A stretch of 64,000 nt of DNA from Phallus indusiatus (Eukaryota; Basidiomycota; Agaricomycetes; Phallales; Phallaceae): the NCBI GenBank assembly GCA_027605045.1, contig JAQFWX010000020.1:682001-746000 (forward strand). The letters run 5' to 3'. Each line of letters opens with the position of its first letter. Position 1 is the first letter of the stretch. Both the position numbers and the translations under genes were made by a program. The notes below the pieces were generated by a model. It was not told where the DNA came from. It did not search any database and saw only the letters and a program-made list of their open reading frames with translations. Below are positions 12,367-25,200 of this stretch, in pieces.

Positions 12367-15300
12367 TCATTTACCTTCAACAAAATCCATCGCACTTTCA
12401 AGTCCCTTCCCAGCTTTCATACTAAGCCCTCTCATCAGATTTTTCATTCCCATAGATGAACTGCTGGAACCTCCTCCTCCTACGACGTCTTGGTTGTTGG
12501 CGTTATTATTATTATTGTTGTTGTTGTTGTTATTGTTGTTACTATTATTATCATCACCCGCCGTCCGCGGTCTCTCTGAACTAGCGGCCGGAGACTTCGT
12601 CTTGTTATTTGATTTAGATTTCGGTTTGGGTTTAGATGAGGACGACGATGACGATGACGGTACTGGGGGTGGTTGACGTGGCTGAGCATTAACGTTAACA
12701 TTCGATGAGGAAGAGGAAGAGGATATGGAAGTGGGCGATCGCACTGCAGCAACAGCCGATACAGTCGCTGATCTTGCACGAGTTAGAGGCGACATCTTGC
12801 TCGTGGTCGAAATGGGAGATGTCGGTTTTGAATTATGTTGTTGTTCCGAGATACTTTCACTATCAGCCGGTTGACTGCCTCTACGATCACGGTCCGGTGT
12901 AATCGTACTATTAGAAGAAAGAGTGCTCAGCGTAGTCGTAGAACTAAGTCTCGTCGTAGTCGGCGAAAGCGGAATGGATTGTGTCGATGATTGTTGTTGT
13001 TGTGCTTGCTGTTGTTGTTTCGAAGGATTCGGTTGTATCCGAAAAGCAGCAAGCGTGCTGAACAAATCCATACCCGCTCCTAAAGGTGACGATGCTGCGG
13101 TAGGCGTGGGCATAGGCGTCGGTGTTACACCTACAACACTCGCTCCAACAATAGTTCTCGCACGGTCTCGACGACCCGTCGTTCTTCGGGATTTCTTCTC
13201 GGCACTTGATGGATATTGAACATGTTCATAATCTTCATCGGATCCACCACCACCACCACCACCACCACCACCACCACCACCTGCACCTACACCTGGATTG
13301 CTTACTCGCGTGGCCAACGGTTTCGGATACTTGATACCTTTCAACCTGTCAAGATCGTACGCCCACCCATCCCACTCTTTCTCGCTACCAGCTTCACTAT
13401 CAGAATCGCTCTCCGTATCGTCCAGCACTCCTAACGCAGTCTGATCAATAACCGAGTCTGTTACAGCCGTTTCACTCAAGCTTGACGTCCGGCTAGTTCC
13501 CGGAAGGGAAGGTGGCCGTGATTCTACTACGTCAACACCGAGACTATCACGACGAGGGTTTGAAGCATCGTTATGGTCTTCTCGCTCTTCTTCGTCGTTG
13601 TCATCGTCTTTGTGATCTCCCGACTTGACCGTTCCTGGCAGATGACGACGATCGTGAGACACGTACTCCCGTCGGTCCAAACCGCCCATCCCAAGACCAC
13701 CGGTTAAACCAGCATTAACAGCGCGTATCAACACCTCTTCTCTCCACTCTGGAAACCGCACGCCCATACCCGTTCCGAGACCCATTCCATAAGACGAAGA
13801 AGGAGCGAAAGACGAGGTGGTGGAGGCGTGGTAGTGATAATGGGAATGGGAATGGTGATGAGAACCACTAAAAGCCGAATCATCATCTGCAAACAGCTCG
13901 TCATCGCCAGAAGCAAAACTAGCCGTGTCGAACAAGCTTCTTCGTCTCCCACTCCCAACGATAGGTAAATCTTCGTCGCTGGCGTCATCTTGACCTGTCA
14001 GAGGGCTAGGAGCGCTGAAACTCAACGCTAAAGGATGTGGAATTGGATTTGGAAGGAACTCGGTCCGTAGTGTTCGCATTGTGTGTGTCGTGGGTCGGAA
14101 GTGAGGATATTGGTGGGGACCTAGTGGGGATAGTGGAGGGAAGTCGACGCTTTGAGAAAGGGATTGGGATATAGACTGCGTTGCTGAATGACGAAGCGGG
14201 TTAGGGTAGATGGAGTGAAGACGTAGAGGAGAGGTATAAGCCAGTCTATGAATGATACGAAGTAGGTGTTCGTGCGCTGGTTCAAAAGCAAGGTTAGTTA
14301 CGGGACTGATAATCTCTGCCGCCCACTTACTTTGCGAGTCTAGTGCTCGGAGAAACAACCATCGGCTTCCTCCTGAATCTCCGGTAAATTTGGCACAGAT
14401 GGTTAGATCTTTTCCTGGTCTAGCTGATTTTCGACTGGAGTTGGTGGATACACGATAAGGCAGGGGTTCAGACGGAGGATGCTGATGTGTCGAAGCTTGA
14501 GTACGGTGATGTTGGCGAACGGGATTGGTTTGAGGCGGATCGTGTCCCAGAAGATACTTGAGTTTATCAATACCTAGACAAGTGAACGCGTTTGATTATT
14601 GCATGTGCATGAGAAATCAATACTGTACCATATAGCCCGACGCAACTTCCAATAAACCATCTCTCTTCATCCTCATCCTCTCTTTGGCGTCGAATGCTTA
14701 TACGATTTTCTCGTACCATAACCCACATCTTTTTCCAAGATTCTGTGCCAGACGAACTTGAACCAAGTCCTGGAGGGTCTGCAGTTTCACACCTTGAAAC
14801 GCCGTTTTCTTCTTCACGTCCTTTACCCTTGTCGGCACCTTTCTTGTTAGAGGAAGGAGACAGACCGCGAATTCGCAATACCATAGCCCAGCCATCAAAG
14901 TAAGGTTGTGCATAAGGAGATCCGTATATTTCTCCAAATTCTTCGACCTCTTGCTCTGACTCGCATTCGCTGGAGGTGGCCGAGGAGAGTTGGCCATGAT
15001 GATACGCGTAACTGCCATGTAAGGAAGAGGAAGATGGGGTTATGATATTAGTCGCTTCTGACTTGAGAGCGTGTTTCCTGTTTTTGGGTTTGTCCTTGGA
15101 TTTAGTAGGTGGTTTTTCTGGTTTGGGTCTAAACGCGGATGCTGCAGCGCGTGCACTGGCGGTGCGAGTACCTATATCGACTGGGAAGGACATGGGATTG
15201 GGAAGAGATGGTTGGGCAGTTTTAGGCAAAGGAACATAAGCACCGGCTCGATGTAGTTCGAGTAATTCGTGTGGATTGAGAGAGTATTCGGAGAGCGGAG

Positions 15301-16087
15301 AGGCATCAGTCAATAGCATGCCACCCTGTAATAAGCACCAAATGAGATTAGTATGTGGTATGAGATAGAGGAGAACAAACCAGAGAAAACGAGTGCAAGG
15401 ACCATCTGTCCGCGATTCGGAGCACGTTTTGAACGAATTCCGAGTTCTCCGGAGGAGAGGCATGGGAGACGACGGAAGGGGCTGGATGTCTATTTTTCAA
15501 AGCTTCGATACCTGAAATTGCGGGTGCGCCAGTATTATAAGAGTATGGAATGGAAAGAGGAGGTGGAGGTGGAGGAGCTGAGTGAGGGATAAGGAGGAGG
15601 TCGCGGCCGCCCAGGCGAGCTGGACGATCGGAAGACGGCACGTCGTGGACGTCATCACCGGTGATGGTGGTGGCCTCTGAAATGGCGATGCCGTCGGGTG
15701 ATGGTGTTGTGGAGGAGTACGGGGTTGCAGTGGCCACTTCAGTAGCGGTAGGTGGGGCAGCAGCGAAGGTAACGGGAGAAGAAGGACGGTAGGAAGGGGG
15801 AAGGGGAAGGACATCGGACGGTAATGCTTTGGACAGCAACCAGACCTTCAAATCCTTGACGCTCCATGTTCTATCTATTCGAGTAGTGAACCATTGATCA
15901 GTTGGAACTGTAATAGTATTATTATGTTGTGGCAATGAGAGAAAAGAGGAGATTTACCGACTCGACAAGCGATGGGAAACAACCGTTTCTGCTTGGCTGG
16001 AGAGGGCAGATCTGGCCGAACAACAGACGACGAACTCAAACTGGGCACAAGGATGGAGAGAGGAGGACGGCGAGATTGCGAATCCAT
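12367..16087 (-). CDS. Large low-complexity protein with PH-like domain
   Basis: This is a probable signalling or adaptor protein of the fungal PH-domain type; the exact function is unknown. The ATG at 16087 begins MDSQSRRPPLSILVPSLSSS, followed by an intron. A ubiquitin/RA-like N-terminal segment (PTDQWFTTRIDRTWSVKDLK) comes next, at about 15840-15905. Then come Pro/Ser-rich linkers and a split PH-like segment: PYFDGWAMVLRIRG (about 14880), ESWKKMWVMVRENRISIRR (about 14700), EERWFIGSCVGLYG, LTICAKFTGDSGGSRWLFLR (about 14370) and SKWAAEI. The last exon, over 600 codons, is mostly disordered and contains poly-Gly, poly-Gln, poly-Ser and poly-Asn tracts. It ends in a short amphipathic-looking tail (MKNLMRGLSMKAGKGLESAM) before the stop at 12367. 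The frame stays open through all repeats. Confidence 0.65.
12502..12552 (-). repeat. Trinucleotide tract encoding poly-Asn
   Basis: A GTT/ATT run on the plus strand encodes a stretch of Asn in the PH-like protein. It is a candidate length-variable microsatellite inside a coding exon. Confidence 0.85.
13245..13281 (-). repeat. (CAC)n tract encoding poly-Gly
   Basis: An uninterrupted CAC/ACC run on the plus strand encodes about twelve Gly residues in the PH-like protein. The frame is preserved for any whole-unit length change. Confidence 0.9.
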
Positions 16088-16722
16088 GGGGGAGTTCGTG
16101 TGGAGTCAGTCGATGGTCAAAGTGCAACTAATATCATCATCATCATTCAATATTCATCATTCATCGTCACCATCATCATTGCCATCCAATCCCCAGCCTG
16201 AGATCTTCAAATTTCACAGTCAGCGCTCACTTCCAGAATTCTATGGAAATTAGGATGATTTGATCCTGTTGCACACACACATCTCAGTCTACATCCATCT
16301 TCCGAGTATAAAAATAATATCTAATATCTCAAATATCAGTCAGTATCATAGTCTCGTCGTCATTGTCATTCATGCGCCACACATGATCAACATTGCCCTT
16401 AACATCCTCACCTCAGATATCTGAATATACAACGACTCAATTGTTGCTCATCTTCACTGGTGCCAAAGGGCACTTTCACCCGGTCATTCCGGCCAATGGA
16501 AATGGGCTTCTATCCCGGCATCATCACTTTCACACCAGCCCGAGCTATGCCTTGTTGCGAAGCAAGATCGCAATTATTATCACTTGCGAACTGAGACCTC
16601 ACACAAAAGTTCTTTATCTTCTCTCTGTACAAGAACAATCTCTTCTTATGCTTGGTGCTAATCTCTTCGTCTTATTCCCTTTTACCCAAGTCGTAATCTA
16701 ATAACCAACGCGGTTCTCCGTC
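16088..16722. other. Divergent promoter region
   Basis: It lies between the minus-strand PH-like gene and the plus-strand DUF6533 gene. ATC/CAT-rich microsatellite-like sequence occurs at 16130-16185. No separate gene is supported. Confidence 0.4.
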
Positions 16723-18341
16723 ATGAGCAGCAACACTGAGTATCAACGAACTCGCGATCTCACCGTGCGTCCTTCCTGTCTTTCTTTCCTTGATCCACAA
16801 GTTGATTTCTCTCATCCGAATTCAAAAGTCGTGGGCTCGTAAGCCTTTTTTTTAGCTTCATATCAGATCTCCAACTTACCGGACGTAAACACAGTCGTTA
16901 GCTATTGCGCTTTGGTATGGAGCCCTCCATTTCCTTTCTTAGATCTTTGCCTCAATAAAAACTAATCCTAGATATACGACTGTCTTCTCACATTTGCTTC
17001 CGAAACTGAGTATATTTGGCCAACCCCATGGAGCATAGGCAAAGCTCTCTACTTCCTCACAAAATATCCTGCTCTCGTAGATGGCGCCATGATAATATAT
17101 AGTCAGTTTACATCCTTTTTTGTTTCACCTGCCTGCCACACGAGTTAAACTAATGTTGAATTTTGCAAAAGCCCACAGCGGTCCATCATCCCTCTCCCCT
17201 TCATCTTGTCGAACACTGCTACAAACGTATACCTGTAAGCTTTTTCTCTGCTATCCGCCCGTACCGAACTTTATGCGGCATAAAGGGTTTCTCTTTCTGG
17301 GTATAATTATCGCCGAGCGTGAGTGGTCCCTATTGAATATTAGAAAAAACATATTCGTATTGTTTTATCACTAGTCGTTGTCGGGTTTAGAACATGGGCG
17401 GTATGGGGTCGAAGTAAACGCTTAGGAATTGCGTCTTGTATCCTGGCCCTTGTACTCATTGCGCCCTCCTGTTTTCTCATTTGGCGTGCCTCGAATGCAA
17501 AAAATTGTCAGTGTGTGTGTGTTTTTCATGTCCTTATATACAATACAACTCCAATTGATTCTAGCCGTGCTTCCGAACATGGCATCTCTGACATGCGTTC
17601 TCACCAGCCTGCCAGATAAAAAATTATATATTGACATTTCGTTCATCATTGTTTTCGAGTCACGTACGTCGAAAGGTTCTTTATCAATAGTTTGCTGAAC
17701 AATTTATTTAGTGATGTTGGCTCTCACGCTGTACAAAACTTGGCCTTGCTGTGCGTACTAGCCCATCATTGGATCCGCATCTATTCAATTATTTTTCAAG
17801 TACGTTATACCCCTTCCAAGCTCATCACCACACTATACCGCGACGGTGTGTCTTTCACTGCTTTATATCACGTTCAGGCTTTTACCACTTAGCTCTTTCT
17901 CGGGGCAGGCATCGTTTTCTACCTATATCTCATTATCTTCTCCGTCATTAACATTGCCACCATCGCTCGTGACGTATGTCAATCAAAAAACATTCTAGAT
18001 AAATTAACCGCTTCTTTAACCTGTCATTTTCTACTAGTCCGATATCGTACCCCCGTTTTTACAGTAAGTCATTTGGGAACTTTTATTGGGTCTACAAGGA
18101 AATGGTTCGCTACTCTTCTAGATTGCAGCGCGTTTTACACTCCATTTTTACCTCGCGCTTACTACTAAACTTGCACGAAGCAGTTTTTGAGGACCGCGCG
18201 CGGCATTTAAATATTCAACAACAAGAGTGTTGCGTCGACACTGTAGATGATGAAATCGCGCTGACAACCCTTGTTCCTGGCGTCGAATCTTGGTTCTATC
18301 AGCAACGTCAACACCAACAACAAAATTCCAACTCATGCTAA
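16723..18341 (+). CDS. DUF6533 fungal multi-span membrane protein
   Basis: This is an integral membrane protein of a large Agaricomycete family whose function is unknown. The ATG at 16723 (MSSNTEYQRTRDLT) is followed by short exons that spell the DUF6533 signature: SLAIALW|IYDCLLTFASETEYIWPTPW, then SIGKALYFLTKYPALVDGAM (16900-17100). Further hydrophobic helices follow: VVVGFRTWAVWGR, LGIASCILALVLIAPSCFLIW, YIDISFIIVFES, an ALTLYKTW-type segment and IVFYLYLIIFSVINIATIARD. The cytoplasmic tail ends in a Gln/His-rich stretch and NSNSC-stop at 18341. Eight or more introns are needed, so some exon edges are uncertain. The order of YDxLLTFxxExxYIW, VGFRTWAVWGR and the C-terminal R-rich tail is typical of the family. 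Confidence 0.75.
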
Positions 18342-18700
18342 GTGTTTCGTAAACATCACTATGGTTAGATTTTTTTTCCCTACTCCCTGCTATTATATCA
18401 TTATGTTATCGGTCATTCCGAATCGTGTATATGTAAAAATGACATGTATTTGCACAATGCTTTGGACTATACTAAATTCCTGTTTTCTTTCGGGCGCACC
18501 TGAGTATATAAAACCAACAATACCAGAAAAAAACATCTATTCCGTCGTATTCAACATACATCATTGTCGTGGTCATCTAAATATCTATAACCACCCTCTA
18601 CACAGGTTCTGTATCAATAGATATATCTAAGTCGTGGGTTGCCATTTAAAGCATCGTGAATACATAATAAAACCCTTCAGGGTGCCCTTCCGAATACATA
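18342..18700. other. Convergent gap between DUF6533 and chitinase genes
   Basis: It is A/T-rich 3' flanking sequence with no gene seen. Confidence 0.4.
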
Positions 18701-20330
18701 TCAGGATGCAGACTCCGGAAAAGCCTGGGCCCTGACGTGATTGATCCAAGTCGTGTTTGCATCAGGGTACTAACAATCGCAGCATCAAAAACTCTGCTCT
18801 GATACGCAGGGAAAGCATCCCAAGAAGGTAAGACTTACCTCCCAAGTCATCGCACCACCTTTCCACCCTTGCTTCTTAGCCTGATTCAGACAACCGGCAA
18901 GCGTATTAGTGGACATGAATCCATTACTTGCATCATCCGCTTTCCCAGGTTTACCGATGACTATCTTGTGCATAGGTACGCCATTATGGGCAATCTCGAG
19001 AAGAGACGATTGGGGCCAGGACGGTGAGGATTGGAAAACTAGACCTTCACAGGTCGTGTATTCGCTGGATCCCTCTATACATGCACCCAAAAAGATTAGG
19101 CATATGATGTGTGTACATGATCACTTACGGTTGTAGAACTATTTTGCAAAGAAATTAAAATATTGAGAAACAAAACCGTTTACGCAGAATAATCTCACCT
19201 GTATGTTATACTGCAAGTTGGAAGTTCTATTCAGTTATCCTTCTCGACCATTTCAAATCGAACTCACCCAATCAATTAGATCCCCCACCTCTTTATGGAC
19301 AGTCAAGTAGGCTCCTCCACCAAAACGGCCAGGCGAAAACCAAGGCGCTACCGCTGAAAGAAGAATAAGATGCGAGAAAAAAAGAAAGAAAAAATAGGTT
19401 AGACCGTACGAGCGTGCGTTAAAATATACTTGCCCTTGGGCAATCTGGCTCGGAGTTGTTTCGTAAAGCTGATGACCCATGCTTCCCCTTTACCATCTCC
19501 TTTATTGATCGCTTCATAATCCTATAGAATGAGATAACAAATTACCAAGATTGCGTGGAAGTACTACCGTTCAAATTCGCCATTGAACGCACCTCGTAAT
19601 CGACATCAATTCCGTCTAGACCGTACTGAATTACGAATTCAGCCATCTTATTCGCTGTTGCAATAGGGTCCACCCCGTCGGTCGTCGGTGTGTCTGTCGA
19701 GCCGAACGCGCTGACGATGAGTTTGATACCCTTGGAATGATATGTCTTCTTGGTGGAGTTGCGTTGAGCCGGAGACATGTTTACCCATTCCAACGACTTG
19801 TCAAAGGGACCTTTGACGAGCAAAAATGCGAGAGCACTGTAGCATGGAAAAGATTTAGAAACACATCAAAGTTGGGCGGAAAAGATGAGATTGAATATGG
19901 AAGCGCTGTACTATCACCCTCGGGAAGAAGGAAGCAATGAATACGACATACACTACGTTGAAACCCTTTTCGAAATGAAATGTATCAGACATAGATGACT
20001 ATAATTGTTTGATGAAAAGTAAACCTTGACTTCAGAAACCGGAGGTGGGCCGACGTTTGACGTCCATCTGTCACTGTAAACCACGAAATTTGGCAGTGAA
20101 GAGTTCGCACTTGAATTGGACGGCTTGACCGCTCTCCCAGTCAGATTGACGGCATACGTAGACGGTTCAAGGCCAAGTGTGGGCCTCAGTCCTCCATGTC
20201 CAAACATTCGCGAATGAAGAGAACCTATCGATTCTCTCTTACTCTCCGGAATATAGAACGCCTTACTTGCACAAAACAAGCAAAACAGCGTGATGAGTTG
20301 AAGATAAATCCTTGAAGTCATCATCATCAT
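18701..20330 (-). CDS. Secreted glycoside hydrolase family 18 chitinase
   Basis: This is a secreted chitinase or endo-N-acetylglucosaminidase-type GH18 enzyme acting on chitin or chitin-like glycans. The ATG at 20330 (four Met codons in a row, any of which could serve) begins a signal peptide (TSRIYLQLITLFCLFCASKA). Next are NFVVYSDRW, FNVVALAFLL, IKLIVSAFGST and the catalytic DGIDVDYEDYE (about 19530-19620; the last Glu is the acid/base residue). Then come AVAPWFSPGRF, DW|YNIQ|FYN|QGSSE, HKIVIGKPGK, AMTWE and a C-terminus ending FPESAS-stop at 18701. The length of about 390 residues is normal for fungal single-domain GH18. The substrate-binding YNIQFYNQ is built from two microexons of 12 nt (19199-19210) and 10 nt (19129-19138). 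Confidence 0.9.
19129..19210 (-). other. Two consecutive microexons (12 nt and 10 nt) in the GH18 gene
   Basis: Exon 19199-19210 reads TATAACATACAG (YNIQ). Exon 19129-19138 reads TTCTACAACC (FYN plus one base). Each is flanked by AG acceptors and GTGAGA/GTAAGT donors. Together they restore the conserved GH18 motif YNIQFYNQG. Confidence 0.8.
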
Positions 20331-21455
20331 GAGCTATGGGGCGAGAGGGAGGAACGGGGGAGAATTGGGACTGGGGGGAAGGGACTGCCAGCTCTCTTCA
20401 GAAATGATAGCAAACGCAGGCACATATATACAGGGCGGCGCCGCCCATCAGTCATCCCAACCCCATCTAACAATCTATCAGTAGTCACTTTTTAGATCCA
20501 TTCGCGTAGCTGATGACCTGGAACCCTAATCTTCACATGTGTCTGCATTCGCATGGCTACTTTACCCCTGCCCACCCATAAACCCGAAATGTATGAATTC
20601 CACGATGCGTGCATATGGAGTAACGATAGCAACTTCGGTTTCCATTATTATCTCCTTCAGGTATAAAATAAGTGATAAGGACTACATCCGTAAATCAGGA
20701 TTAAAAGGGTACTCTCATGACGGACAAACATTCCTGTCCCGAGGAGAACGTGCGCAAGTGACCGGTTAAATTTGTCCGCTTAAGAACCCAAAGAATAGCT
20801 TACCAAATCAGCTAGCTCTTCACTGATCCTACGCTTATTTCTAAAAATAGAAAATCAATTATCACGAAACATCACATTGCATCGCATTCAGTTACGCTTG
20901 AACTTGAATCTATTGTTTCTTTCCTACCAGGACAATATTTTCCAACGCTGTCGAAGGCTGTCTACAGTGAATTATTGACGTACAATTCAAACAAAGGGTT
21001 TTTCTTGTTTCCCGTCGTGAAAATTTCAACCTCAATCGCTGGCTTGAGCGAATTGTATTCAAGTGCTCAATTTAATATGAAACGAAGAAGAGGGATCCAT
21101 TGTTTCAAATGCAGAAATAAACCATCAAAGTATCTCTCGGGGCTTACCATTGCGGTTAATTGAAAGCATCGCGCGCCTTGCTATTGATTCTCTTTCTTTC
21201 TCTTTCCGTCTTTCACTCCTCCCAATACAACTACACATACCTCAAAGACATATGTATAACCCTTAGCTCACCAGATACAATTATCATACACCCTTGGATT
21301 TCACCTCTTCGAAGCTCTGACTAATTAAAAGGAACTTGAGGTGGGTTACGGTCACAATAAAAAAAAAGAAGATCGCGTGTATTACTTCATTTCGGGATTA
21401 AAATTTGCTCTTCTCGAAATACATTGACTTGAACTTCGAATATCACCAAGGAGGC
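20331..21455. other. Intergenic, no supported gene
   Basis: This contains the upstream region of the chitinase (minus strand) and 3' flank of the isochorismatase. Short open frames at 20539-20769 and 20975-21163 have no motifs or splice support. An (A)n run occurs near 21358. Confidence 0.35.
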
Positions 21456-22282
21456 CTACTGGGTTTCCCCGGGTTGGAGGTCCCCACTGGCCACAGCAGC
21501 AGCGTGACCGCGAGCAAGGTATCCATATCCAGACATGTACCTTTGCAGATCGTCAATACGTATATAATTTGCGCGATTGATACATACTGGTCGAAGAATG
21601 GGAGAAGCTCAAGGGCTCCAGGCGTGTTTCTCCAGTCCCTCATAAGATCGCAAGCAATTGCAAACATGGATACAACATGAACCCCAGCGTCTCTCATGCG
21701 ATTGTTTGCGTCATCTGCGATTCTCCTACTATACGCCCCAGAGGCGTCAGCGTTTGCATAAACAATGTATCCTTCCTGCACAAGGGAAAGAGCGAGAAAA
21801 GCAGTGCAGACCTGAATTCACGACGGTTCAGTTGTTAATAGTTAAGGTTGATGCACGACGATCACGCACATCTGTCACAATACCAGCTAAAATGATTTGC
21901 CTTTTGCCACTCGCGCGAACGGCTTTCTTGAAATCCTCATTGTCCCAGGCGTTAACTTCCCCGTTTCGCTTGATAAATGGGGCATTCGGGTGCATTTCGA
22001 TTATTTCCTTGGGAAGAGGTCCATTGGGGCCTAAGGATACGATAGTCAGAGTCAATAATAAAGGAAAAAAGAAAATTCCGAAATCTCGCCATGTTCCGCG
22101 CTTGTTGTCAATATGGTAGGTAAACCAAATATCTTTCCTAGTGCAGCGTGCGCGAGAACATTGTTTTTGTACTCATCGGGAGTATAATCTCTAACAAGCT
22201 GGAATAATCCTACTTGATGGTCGACGACTAGGAGAAGAGCATTCTCCTTGTCAATCCGCTCAAAAGGTTTGAAGTTGGGCAT
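21456..22282 (-). CDS. Isochorismatase-like cysteine hydrolase
   Basis: This is an alpha/beta cysteine hydrolase of the isochorismatase superfamily, closest in layout to YcaC/nicotinamidase-like proteins. The substrate is unknown. The ATG at 22282 gives NALLLVVDHQVGLFQLVRD with the conserved Asp near residue 21. Next come LPTILTTSAEHG, a short intron, GPNGPLPKEI, FIKRNGEVNAWDNEDF, IILAGIVTD|VCTAFLALSL (nucleophile Cys directly after an intron ending near 21812), and ANADASGAYS. The last exon reads YMSGYGYLARGHAAAVASGD and ends ETQ-stop at 21456. The length is about 225 residues. A different frame is open at the 3' end, but the spliced one fits the family. Confidence 0.85.
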
Positions 22283-25200
22283 TTTCGGTGTAGAAGTGAT
22301 GTAGACAAAGAGTAGTACGATCCTCAGATGCTTGGAACTCGTTCGAGAAGTTTTTCTTTTATACGCTGGTTCATCCTAAAGCCACAGATTACGTTGGGGG
22401 TCTTAGATGAGATAAGGAAGAAGGAAGTTTTTGCCATAGTCGTATTTGATTTCAAAGAGCATTACGTACACCGTGGGAGCTGATGCTGCATTTTTGGTTA
22501 AACGTATGCAGAAGTATGCGCAAACAACATTCTTAAAACCCTATCAGGAATGTCCGGCATCTCGCGGAACTGTCGTATGAATTGGCAATGTCAAAGGAAA
22601 ATTTTAGAGCAGGAAATCCAGTGAAGTGCGGAACCACTAAAGGAAAAGCCAAGGACGTTTGCCTGACTCAGACTTGTCAGGATACCATGTGCCATAAAAG
22701 TGGTCGAGCTAATTTCGGGCGTATCGGGGTCGTGTATTACAAGGGATGAACAATACAAGTTACCGTCTTTGGAAAATGAACTGACACAATCAACAATAAT
22801 CCTAGGGATACGTACGTTCAAAACTTACGAGGAGGACTCGTGTATGTTCTGTGTATTTCTAACGCGTGATTGTTGTAGTCGAATTGTCGAAATCGAAAGT
22901 CTCAGGGAGCTTTCTCTTTCAAGATTAGCCGAAGCGCAATGAATGGGACATGTCAAAGAATGGCGATGAACGATTGGTCAACGTCATCATTGCAGCTTAC
23001 TTAGTGCTCAATATATTTTCTTAAAGTCCGACAGAACAATTTGAGCTCAATCTAGGATGGAATATATTATGTACATTGTTTTCGTCTTGTAAGATTCATT
23101 CGTAGTTGTTTTCATCGACACAACGCACGAGTCTCACAAAAAGCAAGACATTTGAACTTCAATTCTGACTTTTCAATTTGCACCGTCGTCCCAGAAGATA
23201 TCTGGTAGACCATTGCCGTTATGGGATGCTACTCGTATATTTTAATCATTTCGCTATTGATACACACAACTTGATGAAACGGGCCATGCGAAAGAACTCT
23301 CCAAGTAAACAATAGTGGTAGTTTATTACTTGCCACTGGTCAGAGTCCTCTGCGTATACCAGGATGATCATGTTAATGTTCTCTTATGTAGACTAGTTGA
23401 AACATAGAGACGTTTACAATGGCGGCTCAAATCAAAACAAAAGCCATAAGAGAACATATTCAAATCGTTCAAGCCGTACTAGTAAAAGTCGCGTAGTAGG
23501 GAGCTAAATATCGTAATAGCACGTGTCGTTAATTTAGTACGTCATGATTATGCTCATTACAGATATTGTTGGTTGTGTATCGCCATGCTGTACTAGTAGA
23601 AGCGGTTATTGTGAAATAGTACTCGTGCCGGCGTCGATCTTTGCACTGAACAAATACCGTCATTTTATTCCCAAGTTTTCCGAACGGAGCTCATTCTTCA
23701 TGGGGAATCAACCTACCTTGAAGAGTAATTATCAAAGGACCAAGAAGGTGAATTTTATGAGAGGTCGGAATATTCATCTATAAGAGGTCTCTAAGACCTC
23801 TATGTAACGAGCTGATACAGCCTAAACTCATCGTGTTTTAACGTTTAGCACGACTATGTCTTATGAATATAATATCACTGATACAATTTTATCTTCGACA
23901 CAGTTGAGTCCGTGATATAGAATCCTATGGCTGCGAAATGATTTAGTTACCACTCACAAAGTTGAATGGAATACAACGTGGCATATGCCGCGTTAAGAAT
24001 AATCTTGTAGTTCCCTCCTTTTTTTTGCCAAACATAATTTCTTCGGTGAGGCTATGCATATATCTCAAAGTTAACAATCGCCAAAGCTGCAATCATTTTG
24101 TCGATTGCGAAGTCAATAATGTGTTCCACCTGGTGTGATAGATAATGAATATAGCCCAAAGTTATTATAATAACAGTACTACATACTCACAGCATAGCTC
24201 CGTTTCAGGCCTCCTCTTGAGGCTTGATTAGAACCTTGCTTCATAGTATATGAATCGTGTTTTCTACGTCTCGCTAACTTAGAAGTTACTTTCCCTTGGC
24301 AATTACAGTGTGCCCTGGCATCGGATTATATCTCGTCCAAGTTGTCAGGTAATCTGTAGAATAGCGATACATATATTTCTGTATGAAGTACATATGATCG
24401 CTTAAAAGAGAACTACCAAATGTTCCATTGAGATTTTTCCGTAGGATTGGTCCGACTGATATACAGGGGAAGGGAGATCTAACTTTATGTGAGAACGTCT
24501 TCAGCTGACGAAGCGCTGGAGGCGTTAAACTACCAAATAAGGAAGGAATTTATAGGTGGACAAGAAAAGATCTATACACGAAGATAAAGGTAAGTACAGT
24601 TTGAAGCTTTTATACTACTAGATTTTCTGATTATTAAGAGAGATAAAAATATAAGAAAGATCGACGCTAAGTATTCCTCGGACATAACGACTTGAACACC
24701 GCGGCTCTCACACTTTACCCGATACGACCGCGTAGTAGAAGGATCAACGTAGGCCTCGGTTAGTCGGGTCTTTCGAATCTATGTACCACAATCTCACAAC
24801 ATAAAAATTGGAAACTTCTTTGGCACTTTTTCGTTTCATTCTTTGTAAACAAGACAAATTCTAAATAAACAAATTACACATCATTCAACGAGAAACAGCA
24901 TAATGTGAAGCCATTTGGCATCGATGAAGATGTCTGTTTTTCCGATCATATAAAAGTGTAATGAGAGTAAGGCAAGTACACATCTATATAACGTGTACAG
25001 CTGCCCGACATGACAGAATTTTTGGCTGTGTACACTGTATATCAATCCAACTGACGAAGGAAGCAATTAAATGTCTAAGCGTGCTGAACCACGGACTAAC
25101 AGATAGCAAAAAGCCTTTTCCATGACAAACGTAGTTTCGAACGAGACTCACACGTCTATACTATATATACATGGTAAGCCTATAAGTAACACTAGTCCAT

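Noticed and set aside
12344..12676. Plus-strand open frame with poly-Leu
   Set aside because: It is the antisense shadow of the Asn/Ser-rich exon of the PH-like gene.
24700..24790. Possible tRNA (ttcgaatc near 24765, cttgaacac near 24692)
   Set aside because: No acceptor-stem pairing or correctly spaced A and B boxes on either strand.
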